A DNA stretch of 27,514 nt from CALMRE01 sp964412895 (GTDB lineage Bacteria > UBP6 > UBA1177 > JAKLFG01): positions 1-27,514 of the forward strand of contig CAYPQK010000035.1 in assembly GCA_964412895.1 (NCBI GenBank). Reading direction: 5' to 3'. Of the stretch, positions 1 through 8,446 are shown one piece after another. A model generated the notes under the pieces. The model saw only the letters and a program-made list of their open reading frames with translations, did not search any database and was not told the origin of the DNA. Made by a program: the position numbers and the translations under genes. Within the stretch, counting starts at the first letter, position 1; every line of letters starts with the position of its first letter.

Positions 1-3000
1 GGCATAAGTGGCGGCGCCGTTGAACAGCGAGAAGGCGACCGGCACGGTGATGGCGGTGGTCATGTCGCGGAAGGCGGCCGAGGCGGTCGTATAAATGACC
101 GGGTTGGTCGTGTCGGGCGTGCCCGGCAGTGCGGCGCCCATCACCTTCGGCAGGATGTCGTAGAGGACCACGATCTCGTACTGCAGTGACTGTTCCTTCG
201 GGTTGGTCAGGTTGCCGGTCAGGAGCGGCACCGGTACGATGAAGGCGTCGCCGTTCCCGTCGTCGGCGCCGTCGCCGTCGGCGTCGACCGGCTGGCTTAA
301 GTATTTGTTGAACGGGGGATAGGTGAGGAAGGAGTGGTAGGAGCGAATGCCGGCGCCGAAGTTGAGTGCGGTCGCCGCCGTGGCGCGCATCGCCATCACC
401 GTCTTTACCTGCCACGCGGAGCCGTCGTGATAGACGCGGAACACCGTGCCGGTGATGTCCACGAAATAGGCCATTTCGGAGTTGCCGGTGTAGTTGTTGC
501 TGCCGTCCACCTCAATGAGGTTGCCGGTGGTGTTGAGCGCGACGCCTTCGGCCGCGACCGGGGCGATCAGCCACGCGTTGTCGGCGCTGGTGAAGGTCTT
601 GGTGAGGTCGAAATCGGTGCCGTCATAGGCATAGAGATGTATCTGGGCCCCCTTCGGACCCGGACAGTTCGGCGCGTCGGCGTCGAAACAGGGATCGTAA
701 CCGCCGCCGAACGCGAGGTAGTAGGTCCCGCCCTTCAGGAAGACGACCGGTTTCGACCAGCTTTGGCCGCTGATGGCGATATGCTGGACGAACGACGGGG
801 TGTCCTTATCGGAAATGTCGAGGATGGTGTAGTAGCCGGAACCGGCAGTGACATCGATGCCGCGCCGGTAGCCCATGATGAGGTAAGCCTTTTCTCCGCC
901 GTCGATGATGCCGTTGGCCTTCAGAGAGGCGTCGGAGCCGCCGTCGTCGATGTGGAACAGGGTAAGCGGTCCGTCGACCGTCGAATTGAACATCACGGCG
1001 TCGACCCCCGACAGGATGAAATCCATCTCGGGCGCTATATGGGAGGGCATATAGGCCCACTCCTCGTTGGCGCTGCCCGCCCCTTCGACGCCGTTGAATG
1101 CGTGCAGGAGGCCGTCGTTCGCCCCGACGTAGACCCGCATATTTGCATCGGTCAGGTCGTCGTAGTACACGGACAGCGGTTCGCTGTGGACGATGGCGCC
1201 AAGTATAGAGTAGGGGACGGTAATGGTCTGGCCGACGACACCCGAAGCGGCGAAAGGGTCGCGCAGGGTGAGCGGGTCGAGGTCGGTCCGCCGTTCGGTC
1301 GTGGCGGTGGCGCCGCTGTCGCCGTCATGGTTGACCGAATCGTAGCCGTAGACATAGTCGAGTATCGTAACGACATCGGCGCTGTCGCCGACATTGAAGA
1401 GAACTTTCAACACGGAGGGGACTTTGGTGCTGAAATCGACGAGCGCCGCCGCGCCGGCGTTGTCGTAATAGATGGTGCGGCCGGTGCTTCCCTGATAACA
1501 GGGGGCCGCGGCGCAGGCGTTCAACTGCAGGCCGAGATTTTTGGCTACGCCGCCCGCCATGACCTTGTTGAAGCTCAGGGCGCTGTCGGCAACGGTCGCC
1601 GTGACATCGGCGACGCTGGGGTTGTAGCAGTCGTCGTCGATATCGTCGTTGGCGATCCTATTCATGTCGCACTGGGTCGATCCGGTAGTGAGGGCGGATT
1701 CTCCGAGAATGCAGGTCTTGCCGTCGTTGTTCTGCCACATATAATATTTTTTAAGGTTGCCGAACCAGAAGCGGGAGTTCATGTTCGATGTGGGTACCGC
1801 GCCGGCCGTGAATGCGGTGTTGTTGATCGGGGTCTGGAATTTGCCCATAGGTTGCACCAAGCCGGTGAAGTGCGGTTTGCCGAAGGCGTTGGTTCCCGGG
1901 TGTGCGGCGGCGAATTCGTTGAAGAGGGAGGAAAGGTTCGCGAAGGTCTCGGTGTTGTCGGCGGCACCTGCCGTCAGGCCGTAGAAATTGCCGCCGCCGT
2001 TGGTCGCCGCCGCCGTCAGCGTTGCGTCGGGATCGAGGTAGCCGGTGTTGTTGCCGGCGGTCGCATAAATGGGGGCGAGCGTCCAGTTGCCGATACCGAC
2101 GGTGTCGATGCGGTCGATGATATTGAGTCCGGAGTTGTCGGCGGCCGGTAGGCACGGCGCGGCGGTGAAGCCGAAACGGTAGTTCGCGGGGGCGCTGTTG
2201 CGGCAGGCCAGATCGCTGTGGTAGGCATCGACCGTATGGACGAAGGTGGCCACCTCCGGCAGGGCGGTCAGGAACCAGTTGGCGACATAATAGGGCCGCG
2301 ATTCGGGCGGCGTCTCGGTCGACAGCGGTTCGGCTGAGGTGTGACCGTTCGAATCGGTCGTGGAGGTGACCTCGATCACATAGGGGGGCACCGCCGGTGC
2401 GGGGGAGGGGGCGGTAGTGTTGAAGTTCGATCCATCCATGGTGGTGTTGGAGTCGAAGTTGGGCTGGCCGCCCGATATGAGGATGACATTGTTGACGAAA
2501 CATTGCGGATCGGACTGGATGGGCGACGGATAGTTGGTGGTGTACGGCGCGACATCCTTATCGGTGTAGGCCGGTTTCAGGCCGCCGAGGAACCGCCACA
2601 CATCGTAGAGCGTTTCGGACATCGCCGAGCCGCCGACACCTCTGAGGGCGATGACCTTCTGCTTGAATTCCTCAAGTTTGGGGCCGACCAGAGAGGAGGG
2701 TTCCATAACGATATTGCCGCCTTCGGTCTTGGCGACCTTTATCCAGAAACTGGGGTAGTCGCAGTAGTTGATGTCGCCCATGTCCATCATGCAGCAACCG
2801 GCGCCGCAGGTGTCGCAGTCCTCGCCGTAAAGGTCCTGTACGATGTTGTAGATGCAGGCGGGGTCGCGGGTACCGTTCTCGCCGGTCTTGAAGACCGAGA
2901 CGAAGGAGGATGCGATGGCCGACCCGCTGTAGTTGGGCATGGAAAGGGAGCTGTACCACTTGTCGATGCCGGCATAGGGGGTAGGGCCGAACGACTCAGT

Positions 3001-3456
3001 ACCCGATGTGTCGTCCGTGGCAAAGAAGCTACCGACGGGATTGAGCAGATAGGAACCGCCGGAAACTTCGTTGATATGTCCTTTGGTTATCTCGGTATGA
3101 GTGCCGCCGGTCCAGCGCCGTTCATTGTTGGCCATCCCTTCGGTGATGGCCGACATGCCGCATTTGTAGGTGCCGGAGGCGCGGGGCGGGGTCGTATCGG
3201 TGACATCCTCGTAATAATTGGAGTCGAAGGTTTTGAACACCTCGTAGTTGGCGGTGTAATTCTTCAGGGTCGAACAGCAGTCCCATACCGAGTCCACCCC
3301 CACGCGGCAGGTGATATTGGCGTCGCCGGGACCGGTGCCGGCGGCGGGGTAGTTCAACTGATCGTTCATCTCGAAATAGCCCATGCATTTCCAGATATCT
3401 TCATATTGCGGGACAGCCGCCGAGGCTGGTCCGTTGATTATGTACGCATCCGGGGT
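1..3456 (-). pseudogene. pilY1: PilY1, C-terminal part (frameshifted from the N-terminal part; runs off left edge)
   Basis: The minus-strand frame whose codons align to the start of each 60-base line is open from a stop at 3508-3510 to the left edge. I checked every triplet and found no stop. It encodes the distal part of a PilY1/PilC-type pilus adhesin. Visible are the end of the VWA-like domain (VILISGGQPNFDSN near 2470-2510) and the PilC beta-propeller hallmark RVYVGANDGLLHAFNG at about 1090-1137, followed by EEWAYMPSHIAPEMDF. Further on is an Asp-rich calcium-type loop at 247-285. There is no start codon or ribosome-binding site at its upstream end, and the protein sequence joins smoothly to the preceding fragment if one base is dropped in the 3450-3455 CCGGGG run. 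I therefore read both parts as one gene. PilY1 sits at the pilus tip, promotes pilus extension and adheres to surfaces. The true C-terminus lies outside the window. The break could be a sequencing error, a recent mutation or a programmed shift. Confidence 0.85.
247..285 (-). other. Asp-rich calcium-loop-like motif in the PilY1 propeller
   Basis: The translated frame reads DADGDGADDGNGD here, a DxDxDGxxD arrangement of alternating acidic residues typical of EF-hand-like calcium loops. PilY1 of Pseudomonas aeruginosa has a calcium site of this kind in its propeller domain that controls pilus extension and retraction. Equivalence here is inferred from motif and position only. Confidence 0.55.
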
Positions 3457-5440
3457 ACGGGACCGGACAGGAGGCGTCCAAAAGGCAGGCGGGATAGCCC
3501 GTCGAATTTATTCCCGGACATCCGCCGCCGACGACCACCGATTTCATGCTGTAGAAGATGGTCTTGCATTCATATTCTTTGACCACCTGTACGGCGCCGC
3601 CGCCGCCGTCAAGAGGTTTCCAGACCAGCCCGGTGTAGAACGACAGAGTCGGGTCGAAGACCTCGACGACGGTCGGCGTGACCTTGTCGTAAAAGAGTTT
3701 GGGCGTGATCTGAAGCCGGGCGGCGGCAAGGCCGTCCGCATCGTTCTTATGGGTGACCTCCAGCACGGCCCGGAGGAGATAACCCTTGGTGTCGCAACCG
3801 GCGAGCGCTATCGAGCTGGCGAGGGTCTCGGTCGTATCGGCGGTATAACTCTTCTCGAAGATCTTTATGGTGGCGGTCTCGCCTTTACAGCCGTAGAACA
3901 TCTGGACGCGGGCATTATCGAGTCTGTCCACATCGGGCAGAACGGTCACGGCCAGAGAGGAGGCGATGGTAAGTTCGGCGCCGGCGTAGTATTGTCCCTG
4001 TCCGAGGTCGAGGGCGACCATATCGAATTCGGCTTCCTGTTCGACCGAAACGGTGGCACCGGGGCCGGGCATGAAGGTGGGGGCGGAACTGCCGCCCTCG
4101 ACACATTCGAAGCCGCCGACACCTATGGAGGAGCAGCAGTGATTGATGTCTTGATCCCATTCGCTGTAGGCGCCCACGGCGCCGCAACCCGACGAAGAGC
4201 AGGTCAGATCGTCGCGGCATTTCGGTTCGGCGCAGTGAAAGACGCGGCAGGCACTGCGCAGATTCGATGCGTTCAGGGTGGCGGTGGGGGGGATCAGATC
4301 GGCGGTATGGGTCTCATGAGCGAACAGGTCGCACGATATCTCCGCGTTATCGGGGGAGAAACACTGGGCGCATCCGGCGGCGGTACTGGAAAGGGCCGCG
4401 GGGGTAGGCGTGGGATCGGCCGTGAAGTAGGCGGGGTTGGTGTTCTTGCAGAGCGTATCGCAGGCCGAGCCCGATTCGCCGGTGCACAGATCGGCCAGCT
4501 CTTCGGCTTTCCAACTGGTGCGCACCATCGATTGTATGGCGGCGTCGCCTTCGACCGCCTCGGTATCGAACCACTGCCAGCATTTGCCGCTCCCCTCGGG
4601 ATCGACCGGCGTCCACTTCATGGTTTTGCAGGTATACATGGTCGCGCCGCGGCGGCGCGGTTCATAGGCAAAGCGGTGGTCGTCGGTGAGGAGTATCTTC
4701 ATGGCGTCGAGCGAGGTGGCGAATTTCCAGTTGAGCCAGAGCCCGGAACGGGTGACCTTGTCCATCGTATCGGAAAGGCATCTCCAGTCGCGACGGTCGG
4801 GGCCGTCTACGGTGTCGGGGGCGTTCGGGTACTGCGAATAGGACCAGTCGGCCAGATCGGGCATGTCGGCGCCGCTGTCGGCGGTCCAGTCGTAGAAACA
4901 GAGATCGTATTCGTAGTCGTCGCGCGCGGGGTTCCATGGACCGACGAAACGGCAGGCGCGGCTGTTATCATCCACGGAGGGATTGCGCCCGGCGTCGACC
5001 TCAAGAAGCCCCGGTTCGGCGTAACGGTCCGGCAGAGCGACAAGATAACAGAACCCGTTCGGAGGAAGCGTCAACAGATCACGATTGTCTTCCAGTTGTT
5101 GGCACTTCGTCTGGGTGGTGGTGCAGTCGATACTGCCGCCGCAGCCGATATTGGCGTTGGTCTCCTGACAGTCGTTGAATGCCTGCCAGCAGAGAGCTAT
5201 CGATTTGTTGACCTTTGAAACGGCATCGGCGCAGGTGTCCACATAGCCGCTGTAGGCGAAGGCGTTGGTGTGTTCCGAGGTGTCCAGAACGAGGATGGTG
5301 TTCAATATTTCTGAGGTGGCGACCATCGCGAAGACATCGTCGCGCAGACTTTCATCCTGCGATGAGGCGCTGATGGCGTTGGGCATCAGTAGCGCCGCCA
5401 GCACCGGCAATAGAGACAAGAGATAGCGCCGCGTGTTCAT
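3401..5440 (-). CDS. pilY1: PilY1, N-terminal part (signal peptide and VWA-like region) ending at a frameshift
   Basis: This reading frame of 679 codons starts at the ATG at 5440, seven bases after a GAGGAG ribosome-binding site. A start five codons earlier lacks such a site. Residues 1-28 form a signal peptide (MNTRRYLLSLLPVLAALLMP...), so the protein is exported. A VWA-like beginning follows (TILVLDTSEHTNA), with a DxSxxT metal-site variant, then a cysteine-rich stretch with many C residues between about 45 and 90 that probably form disulfides. The frame ends at a TGA at 3401-3403 shortly after PVPYPGC. From there the next frame continues with a plausible PilY1 sequence (DAYIINGPASAAVPQYEDIW), so this is one gene interrupted by one extra base. 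It is the last gene of the minor-pilin cluster, 14 bases after pilX, matching the usual fimT-pilV-pilW-pilX-pilY1 order. PilY1 and the minor pilins form the tip complex that primes type IV pilus assembly. Confidence 0.85.
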   Translation of the reverse strand: MNTRRYLLSLLPVLAALLMPNAISASSQDESLRDDVFAMVATSEILNTILVLDTSEHTNAFAYSGYVDTCADAVSKVNKSIALCWQAFNDCQETNANIGCGGSIDCTTTQTKCQQLEDNRDLLTLPPNGFCYLVALPDRYAEPGLLEVDAGRNPSVDDNSRACRFVGPWNPARDDYEYDLCFYDWTADSGADMPDLADWSYSQYPNAPDTVDGPDRRDWRCLSDTMDKVTRSGLWLNWKFATSLDAMKILLTDDHRFAYEPRRRGATMYTCKTMKWTPVDPEGSGKCWQWFDTEAVEGDAAIQSMVRTSWKAEELADLCTGESGSACDTLCKNTNPAYFTADPTPTPAALSSTAAGCAQCFSPDNAEISCDLFAHETHTADLIPPTATLNASNLRSACRVFHCAEPKCRDDLTCSSSGCGAVGAYSEWDQDINHCCSSIGVGGFECVEGGSSAPTFMPGPGATVSVEQEAEFDMVALDLGQGQYYAGAELTIASSLAVTVLPDVDRLDNARVQMFYGCKGETATIKIFEKSYTADTTETLASSIALAGCDTKGYLLRAVLEVTHKNDADGLAAARLQITPKLFYDKVTPTVVEVFDPTLSFYTGLVWKPLDGGGGAVQVVKEYECKTIFYSMKSVVVGGGCPGINSTGYPACLLDASCPVPYPGCVHNQRTSLGGCPAI

Positions 5441-5454
5441 GTATGTACTCCTCA

Positions 5455-6030
5455 CTAGTTTCTCCTTCTGAAGCAGGAAGTGACGCCGACACTCTTGATC
5501 TGGCCGAAGTAATACCCGGTAGCCGGACCGCCCAGAGAGGTCTGGATGTTGGCGCCTGTCTGGGGTATCACTTCGATGGTGTCGACCACTATATCGTAAC
5601 AGGTGTTGCGGGTGGAAAGCGGTATGTCGGTGCCGGGCGGCATGGTGGTGCCGTCGCCGACCACCAGAAGGTTGGCGCGGGCCCGGTAGCCGAAGAGCGG
5701 TTCCGCGGGATCGACCCTGCTCTCGTACAATATCTTGAACTGCGTCTGGCCGGACGAGGTATTGGATGCGTTGATATATATGGGAGGTACGGCGTTGTTG
5801 ATGAATTGTTCGGTGATCTCGGCGAGTGCGACGCTGGTGGCCGCCGTGGCGAGGAGCGACAGTTTTTTGTTCTCGAGCGCCTTGCCGGTGGCCTGAGTCG
5901 CCTCCGACAGGCGGTTCATGGTGGAGAGGGCGAGGATGCTGATAGACAGGAGGATGAGAGACGCCATGAATATCGCGATGCCGCGACGGCGGGCGAAAAG
6001 CGAGGCAAGGGAAACGGTGTTCATTCTCAT
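5455..6030 (-). CDS. pilX: PilX-like type IV pilus minor pilin
   Basis: This protein of 191 residues is a probable PilX/GspK-like minor pilin. It begins MRMNTVSLASLFARRRG and continues with a hydrophobic helix (IAIFMASLILLSISILAL), matching the PilX N-terminal pattern of a basic stretch, Gly at -1 and a long helix. There is no glutamate at position +5, as is usual for PilX and GspK, which sit at the pilus tip and need not pair with a lower subunit. The C-terminal half ends in a cysteine-containing tail (SVGVTSCFRRRN). The start at 6030 was chosen over an in-frame upstream ATG at 6255 because that extension overlaps pilW and looks like shadow sequence. A GGA lies 11 bases before the chosen ATG. 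It starts five bases after the pilW stop and ends 14 bases before pilY1, in the usual minor-pilin gene order. Confidence 0.85.
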   Translation of the reverse strand: MRMNTVSLASLFARRRGIAIFMASLILLSISILALSTMNRLSEATQATGKALENKKLSLLATAATSVALAEITEQFINNAVPPIYINASNTSSGQTQFKILYESRVDPAEPLFGYRARANLLVVGDGTTMPPGTDIPLSTRNTCYDIVVDTIEVIPQTGANIQTSLGGPATGYYFGQIKSVGVTSCFRRRN

Positions 6031-6034
6031 GGCG

Positions 6035-7072
6035 TTAAAATTCCAAAAGGTTCCTTTGTAATGAATCGATATTACGGAGATATACGGTCCGCGAAAAGGC
6101 CAGATAGCGCTTGTTGGTATCGGCGGGGGCGGCGAAACAGTAGGAATCGTCGAAAAGACAGTACTGGAAAGAGGTCGCCGCCGGCGTTCCTTCGCGTTCC
6201 CCTTTCGCGGTAAGGACGAACCCGAACCGGACCGCTTTGATGGTGGAACAGACATTGGCGGTGCCGACGACCAGCGGGGTGTTGCAGTCGTTCACGCTGG
6301 TGATCCACGCGCGGGTGGCCACACCGGCCGCATCGACCGTTTCGGTCAGGAACTGCACGGCGAAGAACGGCATCTCCGCCTTGGGGTAGCTGAACAGAGC
6401 GATGGGATTAGTTCCCCCGCCTATCTGCTCAGTAAAGTTGACGCAACCGGCGCAGGCCCCGCCGGTGGTCCCGGTGGTATTGAGCGAATAGATGCGGTTG
6501 AGGCCGGTCACCAGCGTGCCGGCGGGAAAAGCGTCGCCGCAGGAGGTGCCTACGGGGGTAGGGGTCATGGTGGCGGTGGTTATTTGATTGCCGTTCATGG
6601 AGGAGAGTGTCGCCTGATAGATGTTGTTCCGGTTGATGATGAGAAGATTCGGCATCCCGGAATACAGAGCGGCGCTACTCTGGAGGGTGATGGTGCATCC
6701 CGGAATCGATCCCTGTGCGGTGAGTACCTTGGTCACCGGGCCGCCGTAGGGCGATTCGAAAGTGAAATTGAACCCGTCCGCGAACACATTGCCGGCCGAT
6801 ACCGCCTCGGCGATACCATCCGCCGAGACGATGACGGTCCCCGCCTTGAACTGGGTGCTGGTGTTGCCGAGTCCCGCGAGCCGCATGGAATTCTCAAGGG
6901 TGTCGAGAATATGTTCCCCCTTGACGGTGATGTTGCTTTTCAACTGGGTGCTCGCCTCTATCTTGACCGAATGGGAGAAGAAGCGCAGATAGGTGCCGAT
7001 AACGAAAAGAGAGACCGTCATCGCGATCATCAACTCGATAAGGGTGAATCCCACGGCGCTCTTTTTCATCAT
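6035..7072 (-). CDS. pilW: PilW-like type IV pilus minor pilin
   Basis: The 345-residue product starts MMKKSAVG followed by FTLIELMIAMTVSLFVIG, a class III (prepilin) signal with cleavage after Gly8, methylated Phe at +1 and Glu at +5. Length and position between pilV and pilX fit PilW. An ATG at 7081 is in frame, but AGGA eight bases before the ATG at 7072 makes the latter the better start and gives a short leader of normal size. The rest is a pilin-like beta domain rich in Thr, Ala and Gly with several cysteines (GACAGCVNF, NDCNTPL, QYCLFDDSYCF) that could form disulfides. It would be inserted in the inner membrane by its N-terminal helix, processed by PilD and incorporated at the pilus tip with PilV, PilX and PilY1. 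Confidence 0.87.
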   Translation of the reverse strand: MMKKSAVGFTLIELMIAMTVSLFVIGTYLRFFSHSVKIEASTQLKSNITVKGEHILDTLENSMRLAGLGNTSTQFKAGTVIVSADGIAEAVSAGNVFADGFNFTFESPYGGPVTKVLTAQGSIPGCTITLQSSAALYSGMPNLLIINRNNIYQATLSSMNGNQITTATMTPTPVGTSCGDAFPAGTLVTGLNRIYSLNTTGTTGGACAGCVNFTEQIGGGTNPIALFSYPKAEMPFFAVQFLTETVDAAGVATRAWITSVNDCNTPLVVGTANVCSTIKAVRFGFVLTAKGEREGTPAATSFQYCLFDDSYCFAAPADTNKRYLAFSRTVYLRNIDSLQRNLLEF

Positions 7073-7082
7073 AACGGCCATC

Positions 7083-7646
7083 CTAGTAGTAGAAGATCGG
7101 TTTTATCACATGGGTCCGGATCTCGTTGCAGGCGGGGTTCGGCGTATCGCATTCGAGCGTGGTCAGCGAGTCCTTATTGGGCCATTGCACGAGTATCTCG
7201 ACCACGCGCAGGACCTCCCGCGGCGAATTCTCCTCGAAATTTGTCTGAGTAAGGTCACGGTAGGTATAGGCCCGCATCATGCGGTAGAATACCAGATTGC
7301 CGCCGGCCAGCGGGCGCCCGTACTCGTCGAACGGCCCCGGGGTGTACTGGAGGAGCGAAGACTTCGTTTTGAAGTCGATATCGCTCATCCAGTCGGTGGC
7401 GGCACTGTCGGCAGCAAGAAGGCCCAAATTCGTCATGAGGGCGCGGTAGTCGTCCTCGGTGAGACTGCTCAGTTCTTCGGACGCCTCGACCGCAATGGCG
7501 GTGGCGAGGGAGGATGATTCGGTGTCGAAAAGCATCGCCGAGGCGCGCCCCTGATAATTCATGTAGGCGAGCATCCCGGCGCTGAAGACGACCAATGAGA
7601 AAAGTATCTCGAGAAAGGTGAAGCCTCTGGACGGGAGTGTTCTCAT
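7083..7646 (-). CDS. pilV: PilV-like type IV pilus minor pilin
   Basis: This 187-residue protein begins MRTLPSRG then FTFLEILFSLVVFSAGML, a prepilin peptidase site with Gly at -1, Phe at +1 and Glu at +5, followed by the N-terminal assembly helix. The length and the ...AGMLAYMNYQGRA pattern after the helix are typical of PilV. Its ATG overlaps the fimT stop in an ATGA arrangement, indicating translational coupling, and its TAG lies 10 bases before the preferred pilW start. A pair of cysteines near the C-terminus (LECDTPNPACNE) may form a disulfide loop. Assignment as PilV rests on N-terminal signature, size and gene order. The sequence alone would only say minor pilin. Confidence 0.85.
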   Translation of the reverse strand: MRTLPSRGFTFLEILFSLVVFSAGMLAYMNYQGRASAMLFDTESSSLATAIAVEASEELSSLTEDDYRALMTNLGLLAADSAATDWMSDIDFKTKSSLLQYTPGPFDEYGRPLAGGNLVFYRMMRAYTYRDLTQTNFEENSPREVLRVVEILVQWPNKDSLTTLECDTPNPACNEIRTHVIKPIFYY

Positions 7647-8317
7647 ATGCTCTTGACCTCCAGTCCGTTACTGGCGAAATTGTCGTTGTTGACGCTCATG
7701 CAGACCTGATATTCGCCGAAATTGTTCACGCTCACGCTGTAGAAAATGTCGGTGGCCGAGTTGACATTCGCTTTGAAATCGACGCGCAGGGTAGATGAAG
7801 CCGGAGAGAAAACACCGCCGCAACTGACGGCCGAAAGGGTCGCCAGCGTGTTGGAGTTGGTCTTGGCGCGGCCGGATGAGGTAAAGGCGATGGCGCCGGT
7901 CGAGCCTTCAGCAAAGGTCACGCCGTTCAGCCGGATTATCGCAATGCGTCCGGGCAGATCCATCTTTCGCACCGTCGGGTCATTGGCGGGGGTCCATGCC
8001 CCGGTCGCGGTGGAGTTACGGGAAAGTATCCAGTAGGCGCTTTTGCCGTTCTTTATCTCGAAATAAAGGGCCGACTGATTGCTTACCGAGCCGGTGCCGA
8101 CCTGCGTCAGATGAAGAGAGTCGTTGTCGGGGATGTAGGCGTTGCCGGCAAGTATGCGGGCCTTGGAGAAGTCGGCGATGAGTTGCGATGCGAACTGCTT
8201 GGCCTGCTGGCGGGCTATCCATTCTTCGACCTTGGGCATCGAAAGACGGGCGGCGATGGCGATGACCATCAGCGTCACCATCAGTTCGATCATCGTGAAT
8301 GCCTTGTTCGTTCTCAC
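7643..8317 (-). CDS. fimT: FimT/GspH-type pseudopilin (first gene of minor-pilin cluster)
   Basis: The gene starts at a GTG at 8317 with a full AGGAGG six bases upstream. The in-frame ATG at 8335 has no such site. The 224-residue product begins MRTNKA then FTMIELMVTLMVIAIAARLSMP, the GspH/FimT form of the prepilin signal and assembly helix. The residue before the cleavage point is Ala instead of the usual Gly, which prepilin peptidases tolerate less often. After the helix it reads KVEEWIARQQAKQFASQLIADFSKARILAGN, matching the FimT/GspH pattern of a long helix before the beta domain, which carries AIAFTSSGRA near residue 150. Its stop overlaps the pilV start by four bases. It probably belongs to the tip-priming minor pilins. 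Confidence 0.85.
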   Translation of the reverse strand: MRTNKAFTMIELMVTLMVIAIAARLSMPKVEEWIARQQAKQFASQLIADFSKARILAGNAYIPDNDSLHLTQVGTGSVSNQSALYFEIKNGKSAYWILSRNSTATGAWTPANDPTVRKMDLPGRIAIIRLNGVTFAEGSTGAIAFTSSGRAKTNSNTLATLSAVSCGGVFSPASSTLRVDFKANVNSATDIFYSVSVNNFGEYQVCMSVNNDNFASNGLEVKSI

Positions 8318-8446
8318 GGGACACCTCCTGCTCACCAGCCTAGTAAAGCATTAATTATAGGGGTTGTCGTGCGGGTTTATAATATACGCCCAGAAAGTTA
8401 GAAGGAAGAGGTTCGAGATTATAAAACCGAACAGGCAACTATTTGA
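8318..8446 (-). promoter_or_regulatory. Intergenic region with possible promoter for the minor-pilin operon
   Basis: The gap between the Lgt-fusion gene and fimT holds a perfect TATAAT on the minus strand at 8354-8359, about 36 bases before the fimT start codon. The -35 position has only a weak match (TTATAA at 8377-8382 with 17-base spacing). No terminator hairpin was seen after the upstream gene, so read-through into the pilin genes is possible. Confidence 0.35.

Noticed and set aside
3450..3455. Phase-variation tract controlling PilY1
   Set aside because: Only four G residues in a row. Slippage-prone tracts are normally longer, so error or fixed mutation is more likely.
334..5218. Long plus-strand frames opposite pilY1 (334-2151, 2341-3582, 3383-5218)
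   Set aside because: The minus strand encodes clear PilY1 motifs through the region. The plus frames are codon-aligned shadows without recognisable domains.
5455..6255. Upstream ATG at 6255 as the pilX start
   Set aside because: The extra 75 residues overlap pilW and are low-complexity. The prepilin-like N-terminus starts at the ATG at 6030.
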